From positions 806,001 to 870,000 of the forward strand of contig OZ248397.1 of the NCBI GenBank assembly GCA_965234475.1: a stretch of 64,000 nucleotides of DNA, read 5' to 3'. Below are positions 35,265 through 43,514 of the stretch, piece after piece. Below the pieces are notes generated by a model. The model saw only the letters and a program-made list of their open reading frames with translations, was not told where the DNA came from and did not search any database. The stretch is from Methylopumilus sp947499625. Its GTDB lineage: Bacteria > Pseudomonadota > Gammaproteobacteria > Burkholderiales > Methylophilaceae. A program made the translations under genes and the position numbers. Positions within the stretch are counted from its first letter, which is position 1. Every line of letters begins with the position of its first letter.

Positions 35265-36221
35265 ATGAAAGTTTTTGTAGTTATTCCTTGTTATAAAGTT
35301 TCTAAGCATATTCTCCCATTGATTCAAAAAATAGGCCCTGAGGTTGAGAGAATAATTGCTGTAGATGACTTCTGCCCTGAAGGTACTGGTCATTTATTGC
35401 AGGCTCAGTGTCAGGATCCTCGCCTAAAGGTTATATTTAATGAACGTAATATGGGTGTTGGTGGATCGGTAATGACTGGATATAACGAAGCTTTATTGGC
35501 GGGTGCTGACATAGTAGTTAAAATTGACGGTGATGGTCAAATGGACCCGGCCCTAATCGCTGATTTTGTTGAGCCTATCGTTGCAGGTAGAGCTGATTAC
35601 ACTAAAGGAAATCGTTTTTATAATTTAGAAAATATCCAGACAATGCCAATAAAACGTTTATTTGGTAATGCAATCTTGTCCTTAATGACAAAATTATCTT
35701 CAGGATATTGGGATTTATTTGATCCCACAAATGGGTATACTGCAATTCATTTAAAAGTTGCACGTCAGCTTCCATTTGGAAAGATTAGTTCTCGATATTT
35801 TTTTGAGAGTGACATGCTATTTAGATTAAATATATTACGCGCTGTTGTTGAAGATGTTCCTATGGATGCAATATATGGAAATGAAATCAGTAATCTAAAG
35901 ATTAGAAAAATATTCGGTGAATTTCTCCATAAACATTTTAGAAATAGTTTTAAGAGAGTTTTTTATAATTATTATTTAAGAGATATGTCATTGGCATCAC
36001 TTGAATTACCAATTGGATTAGTAATGTTTTTATTTGGAACTTCTTATGGTTTATATTATTGGCTTTTATCAGTCAGAACTGGCCTAATGTCTTCATCTGG
36101 TTCAGTAATGTTGTCGGCTACAACTTTGATTTTAGGTCTCCAGTTTATTCTAGCTTTTCTCGCTTATGATATTAATTCAGTGCCAAAAATAGCTTTGCAT
36201 CCCAAGATCAGAGGAGCCTAA
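35265..36221 (+). CDS. polyprenyl-phosphate glycosyltransferase, GtrB/ArnC/DPM-like (GT2)
   Basis: 318 residues. The GT2 domain has VIPCYKVSKHI at the N-terminus, AVDDFCPEGT, and KIDGDGQMDP containing the DxD metal site. After residue 230 come two hydrophobic helices (LPIGLVMFLFGTSYGLYYW, then LILGLQFILAFLAYD), as in GtrB, ArnC and bacterial dolichol-phosphate-mannose synthases. It should load a sugar from a nucleotide donor onto undecaprenyl phosphate at the inner membrane. It has a strong start with AAGG upstream and is followed after two bases by a small EmrE-like transporter, the usual partner type. Confidence 0.87.
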   Translation: MKVFVVIPCYKVSKHILPLIQKIGPEVERIIAVDDFCPEGTGHLLQAQCQDPRLKVIFNERNMGVGGSVMTGYNEALLAGADIVVKIDGDGQMDPALIADFVEPIVAGRADYTKGNRFYNLENIQTMPIKRLFGNAILSLMTKLSSGYWDLFDPTNGYTAIHLKVARQLPFGKISSRYFFESDMLFRLNILRAVVEDVPMDAIYGNEISNLKIRKIFGEFLHKHFRNSFKRVFYNYYLRDMSLASLELPIGLVMFLFGTSYGLYYWLLSVRTGLMSSSGSVMLSATTLILGLQFILAFLAYDINSVPKIALHPKIRGA

Positions 36222-36223
36222 GG

Positions 36224-36559
36224 ATGCCTTTTTCTCAAGTTCTCTTTATCGTTTGCGCTGTGATTATGTTATCGATCGGGCAGATATTATTTAAAAATAC
36301 TGCTGTAGATTTCTCTCAAGGACATTTAATTCCCTTTAAACTTATTTTGGCTGTAACTGTATATTTTTTTGCTACAGTCATGTGGTTTTTTGTGCTAAAA
36401 GTAACCCCATTAAAGGTTGCTTATCCATTTGTGGGATTGGCATTTATTCTGGTCCCATTCTTTTCATATATCTTCTTGGGAGAAGATATTCATAGAAATA
36501 ATATATTAGGCGCTCTAGTTATTTGCTTGGGTGTTTGGATATCTGTATTAGATAGTTAA
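36224..36559 (+). CDS. EmrE/ArnE-like small membrane protein, probable polyprenyl-phosphate-sugar flippase
   Basis: 111 residues with four membrane helices, the size and pattern of ArnE/ArnF and other EamA/SMR-type half transporters; GQILFKNTA near residue 20 and a VAYPFVGLAFILVP helix are visible. Proteins of this kind flip undecaprenyl-phosphate-linked single sugars (ArnEF) or replace GtrA in three-component glycosylation. Its gene is only two bases after the GT2 gene and is followed by a methyltransferase and a GT-C-like gene. It lacks any drug-pump neighbours. Confidence 0.78.
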   Translation: MPFSQVLFIVCAVIMLSIGQILFKNTAVDFSQGHLIPFKLILAVTVYFFATVMWFFVLKVTPLKVAYPFVGLAFILVPFFSYIFLGEDIHRNNILGALVICLGVWISVLDS

Positions 36560-36567
36560 GGATTTTT

Positions 36568-37419
36568 TTGAAAAATAAAATTTGCCCTGTTTGTGGTTCG
36601 TCATTATCTGTCGGAGTTAATAGTTGGCATTATGTTTGCAGATCCTGCAAGTATGAATATGGCGATTTAACTCATAGCATTAATAAAAATAACCAGATGA
36701 TAGATGAAGACTTCAGAGCTTCGGGATTAAAGTCTCTGAGAATGTCGAACTTTAGTATTTTGTTAGATCGAATAAAAAAGCATAAATTAAGTGGACGCTT
36801 ACTAGATGTTGGCTGCGCCCATGGATGGTTTTTAGATAAGGCAAAAGATTTATTTGATGTTTCAGGCTTGGAGCCGGATGTAGAGATTTTTAATCTGACT
36901 AACTCAAGCAGATTTAACGTAAAAAATGGCTATTTTCCTGAAGCGCTTGATACTAATGAGAAGTTTGATTTGATTGTTTTTAATGATGTTATAGAGCACA
37001 TTCCAAATGTAGGCAAGATATTAGAAGCATGTAGAAGTCATCTCAATTCAAGGGGTGTGCTCATACTTAATTTACCAAGCAGTTCAGGATTTTTTTATAG
37101 GACATCAAAATTTCTACATCTAATAGGCATAGAAAGTTTTTTTGAGAGATTATGGCAAAAAGACTTTCCTTCACCCCATCTACATTATTTTAATTTTAGC
37201 AACCTAAATACTTTGTTATTAAAGTATGGCTTCTCTACAAAAGAAAGGGGGCGCCTTCCAAGCCTGAGTAGCAAAGGGTTATTTACTAGAATTAAGTATG
37301 CTAAGCAACTTGGATTTCTTTCTGCGGTTGTTATTTATTGCCTCGTATTGTTGATAACACCTATTCTTTACATGCTACCAAGTGATATTGGCTATGTAAT
37401 AGCCTTTAAAAACGAATAA
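36568..37419 (+). CDS. zinc-ribbon plus class I methyltransferase (island copy)
   Basis: 283 residues starting at a TTG with AAGGA five bases upstream. Two cysteine pairs (CPVC at residues 6-9 and CRSC near 24-27) form a small ribbon, followed by the SAM motif RLLDVGCAHGWFL, an FNDVIEH segment and a RGVLILNLPSS strand. The C-terminus ends in a membrane helix (FLSAVVIYCLVLLITPILYM), placing it at the inner membrane. In the island it probably methylates the sugar or lipid-linked sugar handled by its neighbours. Confidence 0.78.
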   Translation: MKNKICPVCGSSLSVGVNSWHYVCRSCKYEYGDLTHSINKNNQMIDEDFRASGLKSLRMSNFSILLDRIKKHKLSGRLLDVGCAHGWFLDKAKDLFDVSGLEPDVEIFNLTNSSRFNVKNGYFPEALDTNEKFDLIVFNDVIEHIPNVGKILEACRSHLNSRGVLILNLPSSSGFFYRTSKFLHLIGIESFFERLWQKDFPSPHLHYFNFSNLNTLLLKYGFSTKERGRLPSLSSKGLFTRIKYAKQLGFLSAVVIYCLVLLITPILYMLPSDIGYVIAFKNE

Positions 37420-37430
37420 AACGTTATTGA

Positions 37431-39434
37431 TTGGATTTGTTGGAAATGTTAATTTTTATAGCAGTTTTATCATTTTTTGGATGGACACTTCAAGCATCTT
37501 GTCTTATTAAGAGATCTTTTGATGTATCAGTTATTTTTCTTGCTAGCATATTAATAATTGCACTCTACATTCTAGGGCTTCTTGGGATTTTAAATCTTGG
37601 AGCTAAGATACTTTTGATATTGGGAGTGCTTTTATTTTTTAGTGTACATCTAAGATATAAGCAGTTCCTCTCAGAAGTGATTTACAAGAAACCATACGGC
37701 CTTATATTTTTTTTGATTTCTATAAGTATCCTAGCATTGGCATCATCTACTAGAAGTTTCTCAAATTTTTCAACTGTCGACGATTTTTCTCATTGGGCAA
37801 GAGTGTCTAAATTGCTAGTCGAATATCAAAGGTTACTTACTGTCTCCGACCCACTTTTGTTTCACAACTACCCGCCCGGAACTGCTTTGTTTCATTATTT
37901 CTTTTTACAATTAGGTGCTTTTTCTGCAAGCGGCGCAATGTTTGCACAAGGAATTCTTATACTTTCTGCATTTACACGTATATTTTCCGTCATTCAAAAA
38001 GAAATTTCTTTTTTTATATTTTTATTAGTATCTTTATTTATTTTAATTCACAGCCATTTCTTTGGCACAAGCTTTCGTACTTTAACTGTAGATATGGTTG
38101 TTGGACTGTTTTTTGGAGTTGGTTTGTTAGGGTATTTATCTGATAGAAAGTCTCACGATGTGCGAACATCATTATTAACTATATTACCAATTATTATAGT
38201 TTTACCATTAATTAAATTAACAGGCATATTATTTTCATTGGTAATTGTAGCAGTCGCTGCAACAGAAGCTTTTTTCTCAAATTATTCCTTTAAAAATAGA
38301 CTTAAATACTTTATTTATTTTTCATTCGCTGTGGCTGCTATTTTTTCATCATATTTATCATGGAATGCCCATATAAAAAATTCACATTTACCAAGTACGT
38401 TTAGCACCGATCTTTCACTGGCTAAAATTGTAAGTGCGTTTGATTCTAAAAAATCCTCCGCAAGAGAACAAGAAACTATATCCGCTTTCAGTCGAGCCAT
38501 TTTAACTCCTTATAAAAACAAAAGCTACACGCCTTATTATTGGCTGCTAGTAACTATATTTTTAGTATTTTTATATTATTCTTTTTCATCTAAAATAAAA
38601 CCCACTCGATTGGGACCTTTTGTAGTGATTTTCCTTGGATTTGTTGGCTACTTATCAGTTTTACTAATCTTATATCTTTTTTCATTTTCAGCTTACGAAG
38701 GCCCCAGGCTGGCATCTATGGGAAGATATTTGAGTAGTTATTTTTTTGGAGCTTTATTTCTTTTATTTGGATTGATTTTGCAGTTTTTTTTACTTATTGA
38801 ACAATCTAAAAAAGTAACTAGATTGTTTATTTTAGGCTTTTTTTTAATAATAGCCCCAGAAATCCGCAAAACGTATAAATCTGCGGCCGAATTTTTAGTC
38901 CCAAGAGTTGGCTATATTGAATATACAACTAACTATGCTAACTTCGTTGTTAAGCAGACGAATAATTCATCTAATATTTATTTTCTAATGCAGGGCAGTA
39001 ATGGCACAGAAAATACAATATTTAATTATGGGGTCCTTCCTCGCGGAAGTAATCAAAGTTGTTCGTCAGTAGGTGAAAAATATTTTGATGGCGATGTTTG
39101 GACATGCAATAAAGACATAAATGATTTCTCTAACAGCCTAAAGAACTACGACTATTTATTTATCGCATATGTTGATAAGCAGTTTAATGATATATATTCA
39201 TCTTTATTTTTAAATGTGCTACATAATGGCGCTTTATATAAAATTTCTAAGAATGAAATGAATTTGAAATTTGAATTTGTTTCAGAATATAAAGGAGAAA
39301 TTTTTGTGCCCAATATCTTTAAAGCAAGTTCCAGGAAAATAAAGCTCTTAGATAAGATTGATGAGAAATTAAAAAATTTTAGAACAAAAATATATCGGTT
39401 TGAAGGAGATATTGAAACGAACTTATTTGATTAA
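37431..39434 (+). CDS. large multispanning GT-C-like glycosyltransferase
   Basis: 667 residues with roughly 12-13 membrane helices in the first 490 residues, then a soluble periplasmic tail. The first large loop has STVDDFSHWARVSKL and an FHNYPPGTALFHYF stretch: an acidic pair at the end of helix 3 is typical of GT-C enzymes that use polyprenyl-phosphate sugars. With the upstream GtrB-like and EmrE-like genes it completes a three-component glycosylation set. It may start at TTG 37431 or ATG 37446. No close family was recognised, so the assignment rests on topology and context. Confidence 0.65.
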   Translation: MDLLEMLIFIAVLSFFGWTLQASCLIKRSFDVSVIFLASILIIALYILGLLGILNLGAKILLILGVLLFFSVHLRYKQFLSEVIYKKPYGLIFFLISISILALASSTRSFSNFSTVDDFSHWARVSKLLVEYQRLLTVSDPLLFHNYPPGTALFHYFFLQLGAFSASGAMFAQGILILSAFTRIFSVIQKEISFFIFLLVSLFILIHSHFFGTSFRTLTVDMVVGLFFGVGLLGYLSDRKSHDVRTSLLTILPIIIVLPLIKLTGILFSLVIVAVAATEAFFSNYSFKNRLKYFIYFSFAVAAIFSSYLSWNAHIKNSHLPSTFSTDLSLAKIVSAFDSKKSSAREQETISAFSRAILTPYKNKSYTPYYWLLVTIFLVFLYYSFSSKIKPTRLGPFVVIFLGFVGYLSVLLILYLFSFSAYEGPRLASMGRYLSSYFFGALFLLFGLILQFFLLIEQSKKVTRLFILGFFLIIAPEIRKTYKSAAEFLVPRVGYIEYTTNYANFVVKQTNNSSNIYFLMQGSNGTENTIFNYGVLPRGSNQSCSSVGEKYFDGDVWTCNKDINDFSNSLKNYDYLFIAYVDKQFNDIYSSLFLNVLHNGALYKISKNEMNLKFEFVSEYKGEIFVPNIFKASSRKIKLLDKIDEKLKNFRTKIYRFEGDIETNLFD

Positions 39435-39489
39435 CTTATTGATTTACAAGTACTTTTTACTACATCTGGTTCTTATTGCTACTACTAAT

Positions 39490-39500
39490 TGGTGGAGCTG
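39490..39500. other. right attachment-site copy inside the tmRNA 3' end
   Basis: The 11 bases identical to 34810-34820. They form the 3' strand of the acceptor stem plus ACCA of tmRNA, so insertion preserves the RNA gene. No terminator follows the tmRNA on this side. Confidence 0.65.
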
Positions 39501-39852
39501 GGGGGAATCGAACCCCCGTCCGTAAGCACTCTACAGAAAGTTCTACATGTTTAGCTATCGTTGTTTTTATTTAACGGTTCAATCACCAACGAGCAAGCAA
39601 TTTCGCCGCGAGTCACCTTAGTTTGATTATTAGTTAAGTGACCCAACCAATAACGAGTCTCTCTTTATGACGCTGCTGTGGTTGCCCACCCGACCGAGAG
39701 ACGCTTCGGTGCAGCGTCCAGCTGGATTAAGCAGCTAGAGCGTAAGTTTCGTCGTTTGCGACTATACTTGTTTCTAGATGGATTTACGAGGTAACTAGGC
39801 CTCGACATGCCCTCACCTGCTTTGCAACCCACGTCGAAACCGGGTCAGCCCC
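39490..39852 (-). ncRNA. ssrA: transfer-messenger RNA
   Basis: 363-base one-piece tmRNA. The 5' end GGGGCTGA and 3' end CAGCTCCACCA pair as a tRNA-like acceptor stem, and the T-arm GGGGGTTCGATTCCCCC lies next to the 3' end. The tag reading frame is at 39759-39727 and encodes ANDETYALAA then stop, with GCA as resume codon, a betaproteobacterial-type tag. It rescues stalled ribosomes with SmpB, whose gene ends 19 bases upstream. The normal terminator is missing just downstream; a good candidate is stranded at 34767-34792. Confidence 0.97.
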
Positions 39853-39871
39853 AAAGCAAGTAGATATTATA

Positions 39872-40324
39872 CTACTTCTTGTTGGCGGCCCGCATGATTC
39901 TTGCCTTATCCCGCTCCCAATCACGCTCTTTTTCAGCGTTACGTTTGTCGTATTGTTTTTTACCCTTGGCGAGTCCTATTTCGATTTTGATGCGCCCGCC
40001 TTTAAAGTGCATATCGATAGGTACTAAGGTATAACCTGAACGCTCAACTTTACCGATAAGTTTTGCGATTTCCTCGGAATGAAGAAGGAGTTTTCGGGTA
40101 CGGATCGCATCAGGACGAATATGTGTTGAAGCAGCCCCCATAGGGGTGATATGGCAACCAATGAGGTAGATCTCGCCCCTTTGAATAATGACATACGCTT
40201 CCTTGATGTTGGTTCGATTGTCCCGAATCGCTTTGACTTCCCATCCTTCCAATACGATACCTGCTTCATATTTTTCTTCGATGAAATAGTCGTGAAAGGC
40301 TTTTTTGTTTTGAACAATACTCAT
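39872..40324 (-). CDS. smpB: SsrA-binding protein
   Basis: 150 residues, typical length. KAFHDYFIEEKYEAGIVLEGWEVKAIR (visible in pieces such as YFIEEKYEAG and LEGWEVKAIR) opens the OB-fold, and the basic tail ends YDKRNAEKERDWERDKARI. SmpB binds tmRNA and brings it to stalled ribosomes. Its gene is directly upstream of ssrA on the same strand and divergent from ratA, a common betaproteobacterial order. Confidence 0.97.
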   Translation of the reverse strand: MSIVQNKKAFHDYFIEEKYEAGIVLEGWEVKAIRDNRTNIKEAYVIIQRGEIYLIGCHITPMGAASTHIRPDAIRTRKLLLHSEEIAKLIGKVERSGYTLVPIDMHFKGGRIKIEIGLAKGKKQYDKRNAEKERDWERDKARIMRAANKK

Positions 40325-40378
40325 GGAAACTAACTAATCCTTTAAAATGTGTATTTTACGCTAATTCAATTTATACCC

Positions 40379-40816
40379 ATGGTAGATGTCAAAAAAAATG
40401 TGATTGTAAATCACTCGGCGGACCGGATGTTTAGCCTTGTCGATCGTATTGAAGACTATCCTCTATTTTTACCCTGGTGCGGCGGCACAAAAGTCTTGGA
40501 ACGAAATGATGAAATCACAAAAGCCTCTATTCATATTAAATATAGTGGTGTGAATCAAAGTTTCACCACACAAAATACTAAAAACTATCCTGATCGTATT
40601 GACTTAAAACTGATCGATGGACCTTTTAAAGTGCTTGGAGGCTATTGGATATTTACAAAAATTAACGAAGAAGCATGTAGCATTGAATTTCATTTACATT
40701 ATGAATTTTCAAATTTCATTTTAGATAAATTAATTTCCCCCATATTCAGCAAAATTGCAAATACTTTTGTGGACGGCTTTGTGGCACAAGCTGATAAAAT
40801 ATATGGGGGGAAATAA
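40379..40816 (+). CDS. ratA: RatA-like START/coenzyme-Q-binding family protein
   Basis: 145 residues from the ATG at 40379; an upstream frame extension lacks conserved sequence. KNVIVNHSADRMFSLVDRIEDYPLFLPWC is the family signature (seen as VNHSADRMFSLVD then YPLFLPWCGG), and the C-terminus has FSKIANTFVDGFVAQA. Members are Coq10/RatA proteins of the START fold; E. coli RatA was described as a ribosome-associated toxin and others bind ubiquinone. It lies divergently next to smpB and upstream of rnfH; here a glycosyltransferase gene splits ratA from rnfH. Confidence 0.9.
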   Translation: MVDVKKNVIVNHSADRMFSLVDRIEDYPLFLPWCGGTKVLERNDEITKASIHIKYSGVNQSFTTQNTKNYPDRIDLKLIDGPFKVLGGYWIFTKINEEACSIEFHLHYEFSNFILDKLISPIFSKIANTFVDGFVAQADKIYGGK

Positions 40817-40826
40817 TTTTTATACT

Positions 40827-41603
40827 ATGACACCAACACTTTCTATCATCATCCCGCAATACAAAACACTCGAACTTATTCGTTTATGTATTCGAGCGAT
40901 TAAACAGTTTTCAGTACTTAATCCCGAAATTATTGTGATTGATAATAACTCTCAAGATGCTTCCATTGATTACCTCAAAGAAGTCAAAAATATCATATTG
41001 ATTGAAAATAAAAGAAAATGTAGTGGCGCTGACGCGCATAAGCTAGCACTCGATCTTGGCATCAAAAAAGCGCGGGGCAAATGGATTCTTTTTTTTCATA
41101 GTGACAGTATTGTTTTAAAAAAAGGCTGGGATAAAGATCTAATAGATCTCACAAAAAAAACTCCTAGGACTATCGGAGCCACTACCATTTATCGAGATAT
41201 TAATCGTTTCGCACCGTGGTATACAAAATGCTTACGGTACTTAAAAGAAAGAAGTTCATTTTTTAACTACACATTCAATGAAACAAACAAAAAAATAATG
41301 TCTTATTGTTTTCTCATTGAAAGACAGTTTTTATTAAAAACTAAATATCAATTTAAAGATAGCGAAGGTGATGTTGGTGATAGCCTCTATCAACAACATA
41401 TCAAAAATAAAAAGCCTTTTATTCTATTGGGTCGCAATATGCTCAATCGTTTCATTTGGCATACAAGCAATGCCACTTCATTGGCGGCTGGCTTAATGAG
41501 TGATGAAAAATCTAAGGAAAAGTTTATGAAGAAAAGAAATCAACTTTTATCAAGTGACATCATCATGAGTCTATTGCAAAATAAAGGTTTGGATAAGAGA
41601 TGA
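40827..41603 (+). CDS. family 2 glycosyltransferase (soluble)
   Basis: About 258 residues from the ATG at 40827. TLSIIIPQYKTLELIRLCI is a standard GT2 opening (given here as LSIIIPQYKT), with IVIDNNSQDASIDYL and an FFHSDS segment in the DxD position. No membrane helix is seen. It sits between ratA and rnfH, which are normally adjacent, so it looks like an insertion into the core. It probably extends a surface glycan; the sugar is unknown. Confidence 0.8.
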   Translation: MTPTLSIIIPQYKTLELIRLCIRAIKQFSVLNPEIIVIDNNSQDASIDYLKEVKNIILIENKRKCSGADAHKLALDLGIKKARGKWILFFHSDSIVLKKGWDKDLIDLTKKTPRTIGATTIYRDINRFAPWYTKCLRYLKERSSFFNYTFNETNKKIMSYCFLIERQFLLKTKYQFKDSEGDVGDSLYQQHIKNKKPFILLGRNMLNRFIWHTSNATSLAAGLMSDEKSKEKFMKKRNQLLSSDIIMSLLQNKGLDKR

Positions 41604-41622
41604 ATGTAAGAAAGATTAAATG

Positions 41623-41934
41623 ATGCCAAATGAAATTTTAATTGAAGTAGCTTATGCACTTCCTAAAAAACAATTGATTATTCCCATTAAAGTTAAAATA
41701 GGCACATCTGCGGAAGAAGCCATCAAAACATCTGGCATCATTAAAAAATTTCCTGAAATTGATTTAGAAGTGAATCAAATCGGGATCTTTGGAAAACTCA
41801 CACAACTTGATCATGTGATGCGAGAGCGTGATCGTATTGAAATTTACCGCCCCTTAATTGCAGACCCTAAAGAAATTAGACGTCAGCGCGCAGCTGAGGG
41901 CAAGGCTATGAAAAAAGGTGGGGATAGCGCTTAA
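41623..41934 (+). CDS. rnfH: RnfH family ubiquitin-like protein
   Basis: 103 residues. The fold is beta-grasp, with EVAYALPKKQ near the start, a SGIIKKFPEID helix, and RDRIEIYRPLIADPKEIRR at the C-terminus, which is typical of RnfH/UPF0125. Two ATGs lie in tandem at 41620 and 41623. The function of the family is unclear; some members lie in rnf electron transport operons but the ratA-rnfH pairing is common. It lies just upstream of guaB. Confidence 0.9.
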   Translation: MPNEILIEVAYALPKKQLIIPIKVKIGTSAEEAIKTSGIIKKFPEIDLEVNQIGIFGKLTQLDHVMRERDRIEIYRPLIADPKEIRRQRAAEGKAMKKGGDSA

Positions 41935-41948
41935 AGACCACGATTTCT

Positions 41949-41977
41949 TAGCCTAAACGAGACTTTTTCTGTATAAT
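41949..41977 (+). promoter_or_regulatory. guaB promoter
   Basis: A perfect TATAAT lies at 41972-41977, 25 bases before guaB. The -35 is weak (TAGCCT at 41949 with 17-base spacing). AAAGGA at 41990 is the ribosome site. Confidence 0.5.
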
Positions 41978-42002
41978 CTCTTTTTGCGCAAAGGATCAAA
42001 AG

Positions 42003-43463
42003 ATGCGTTTAATACAACAAGCACTCACTTTCGATGATGTGCTCCTCGTTCCAGCTCATTCCACAGTACTTCCGCGTGAAGTTAATTTAACCACGCAACT
42101 AACAAAAAAAATCAAACTTCATATTCCGATTGTGTCCGCTGCGATGGATACAGTGACTGAATCTCGTTTGGCCATAGCTTTGGCTCAAGAAGGCGGGCTG
42201 GGTATCATTCATAAAAATATGACGCCGCAAGAACAAGCTTATCAAGTGTCGCGTGTGAAGCGTTTTGAGTCAGGTGTCGTGAACGACCCGATTACGATCG
42301 AACCTAATATGTCGGTCCGAGATGTGATGAATCTCACAGCATTTCATAAAATTTCAGGTTTACCTGTGATTGATCGTGGCAAGATTGTCGGTATCGTCAC
42401 AAACCGGGATTTACGCTTTGAAACCAACTTAGATCAGCCTATTAAAAATATCATGACACCACGTGATCGATTGGTCACTGTGAAAGAAGGTGAGTCCAAA
42501 GAAGAAGTGATTCGCCTACTTCATCATCATCGCTTAGAGCGTGTTTTAGTGATCGATAAAAATGATGTCTTAAAAGGTTTAATTACTGTTAAAGATATTC
42601 AAAAATCATCTGACCATCCTTATGCATGTAAGGACGATAAAGGCAGACTTTGTGCAGGTGCGGCTGTTGGGGTAGGTGAAGGTACTGAAGAGCGTGTTGA
42701 ATTATTAGCAAATGCACAAGTTGATATCATTGTGGTTGACACAGCACATGGTCATGCACAAGGTGTCTTAGATCGCGTCACTTGGGTCAAAAAACATTTC
42801 CCACATATCGAAGTGATCGGCGGCAATATCGCGACTGCTGATGCTGCTAAAGCACTTGTTGATGCAGGGGCTGATGGCGTTAAAGTGGGTATCGGTCCAG
42901 GCTCCATTTGTACAACTCGAATTGTGGCAGGTGTGGGCATCCCACAAATTACTGCGATCAGTAACGTAGCAGAAGCATTAAATAAACTTAACATCCCTTT
43001 CATTGGTGATGGCGGTATTAGATTCTCAGGTGATGTTGCAAAAGCGATTGCAGCAGGTGCCAATTCCGTGATGTTAGGTTCGATGTTTGCAGGTACCGAA
43101 GAAGCTCCGGGTGAAGTTGAACTCTTCCAAGGTAGATCTTATAAATCTTATCGCGGCATGGGTTCCATTGGTGCGATGCAAAAAGGATCCTCTGATCGTT
43201 ACTTCCAAGACTCTGAAAACAATACCGATAAATTAGTACCTGAGGGTATTGAAGGCCGCGTCCCTTACAAGGGCAGTGTAATTAATGTCATTCATCAACT
43301 GATGGGTGGCCTTCGAGCTTCTATGGGTTATGTGGGTGCTAGAACCATTGACGAAATGAGAAATAAAGCAAATTTTGTACAAATCACAAGTGCTGGCATG
43401 CGAGAGTCTCATGTGCACGACGTCCAGATCACTAAAGAATCACCTAACTACCGTGTGGATTAA
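42003..43463 (+). CDS. guaB: inosine-5'-monophosphate dehydrogenase
   Basis: 486 residues, full length. The catalytic barrel shows ALTFDDVLLVPAHS at the start, the loop GIGPGSICTTR with the active-site Cys, and GDGGIRFSGD. Two CBS domains sit inserted at about residues 95-205. GuaB oxidises IMP to XMP with NAD, the first step to GMP. It is followed by a terminator and then guaA. Confidence 0.98.
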   Translation: MRLIQQALTFDDVLLVPAHSTVLPREVNLTTQLTKKIKLHIPIVSAAMDTVTESRLAIALAQEGGLGIIHKNMTPQEQAYQVSRVKRFESGVVNDPITIEPNMSVRDVMNLTAFHKISGLPVIDRGKIVGIVTNRDLRFETNLDQPIKNIMTPRDRLVTVKEGESKEEVIRLLHHHRLERVLVIDKNDVLKGLITVKDIQKSSDHPYACKDDKGRLCAGAAVGVGEGTEERVELLANAQVDIIVVDTAHGHAQGVLDRVTWVKKHFPHIEVIGGNIATADAAKALVDAGADGVKVGIGPGSICTTRIVAGVGIPQITAISNVAEALNKLNIPFIGDGGIRFSGDVAKAIAAGANSVMLGSMFAGTEEAPGEVELFQGRSYKSYRGMGSIGAMQKGSSDRYFQDSENNTDKLVPEGIEGRVPYKGSVINVIHQLMGGLRASMGYVGARTIDEMRNKANFVQITSAGMRESHVHDVQITKESPNYRVD

Positions 43464-43480
43464 TTCTTACTTATCCACTC

Positions 43481-43507
43481 AAAAGCCTCCCTCAAAGGAG
43501 GCTTTTT
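43481..43507 (+). terminator. intrinsic terminator between guaB and guaA
   Basis: AAAAGCCTCC-CTCAAA-GGAGGCTTTTT forms a strong hairpin with a T run. It ends eight bases before guaA, so guaA translation may rely on readthrough or on a promoter inside guaB. Confidence 0.8.
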
Positions 43508-43514
43508 AAATCCT

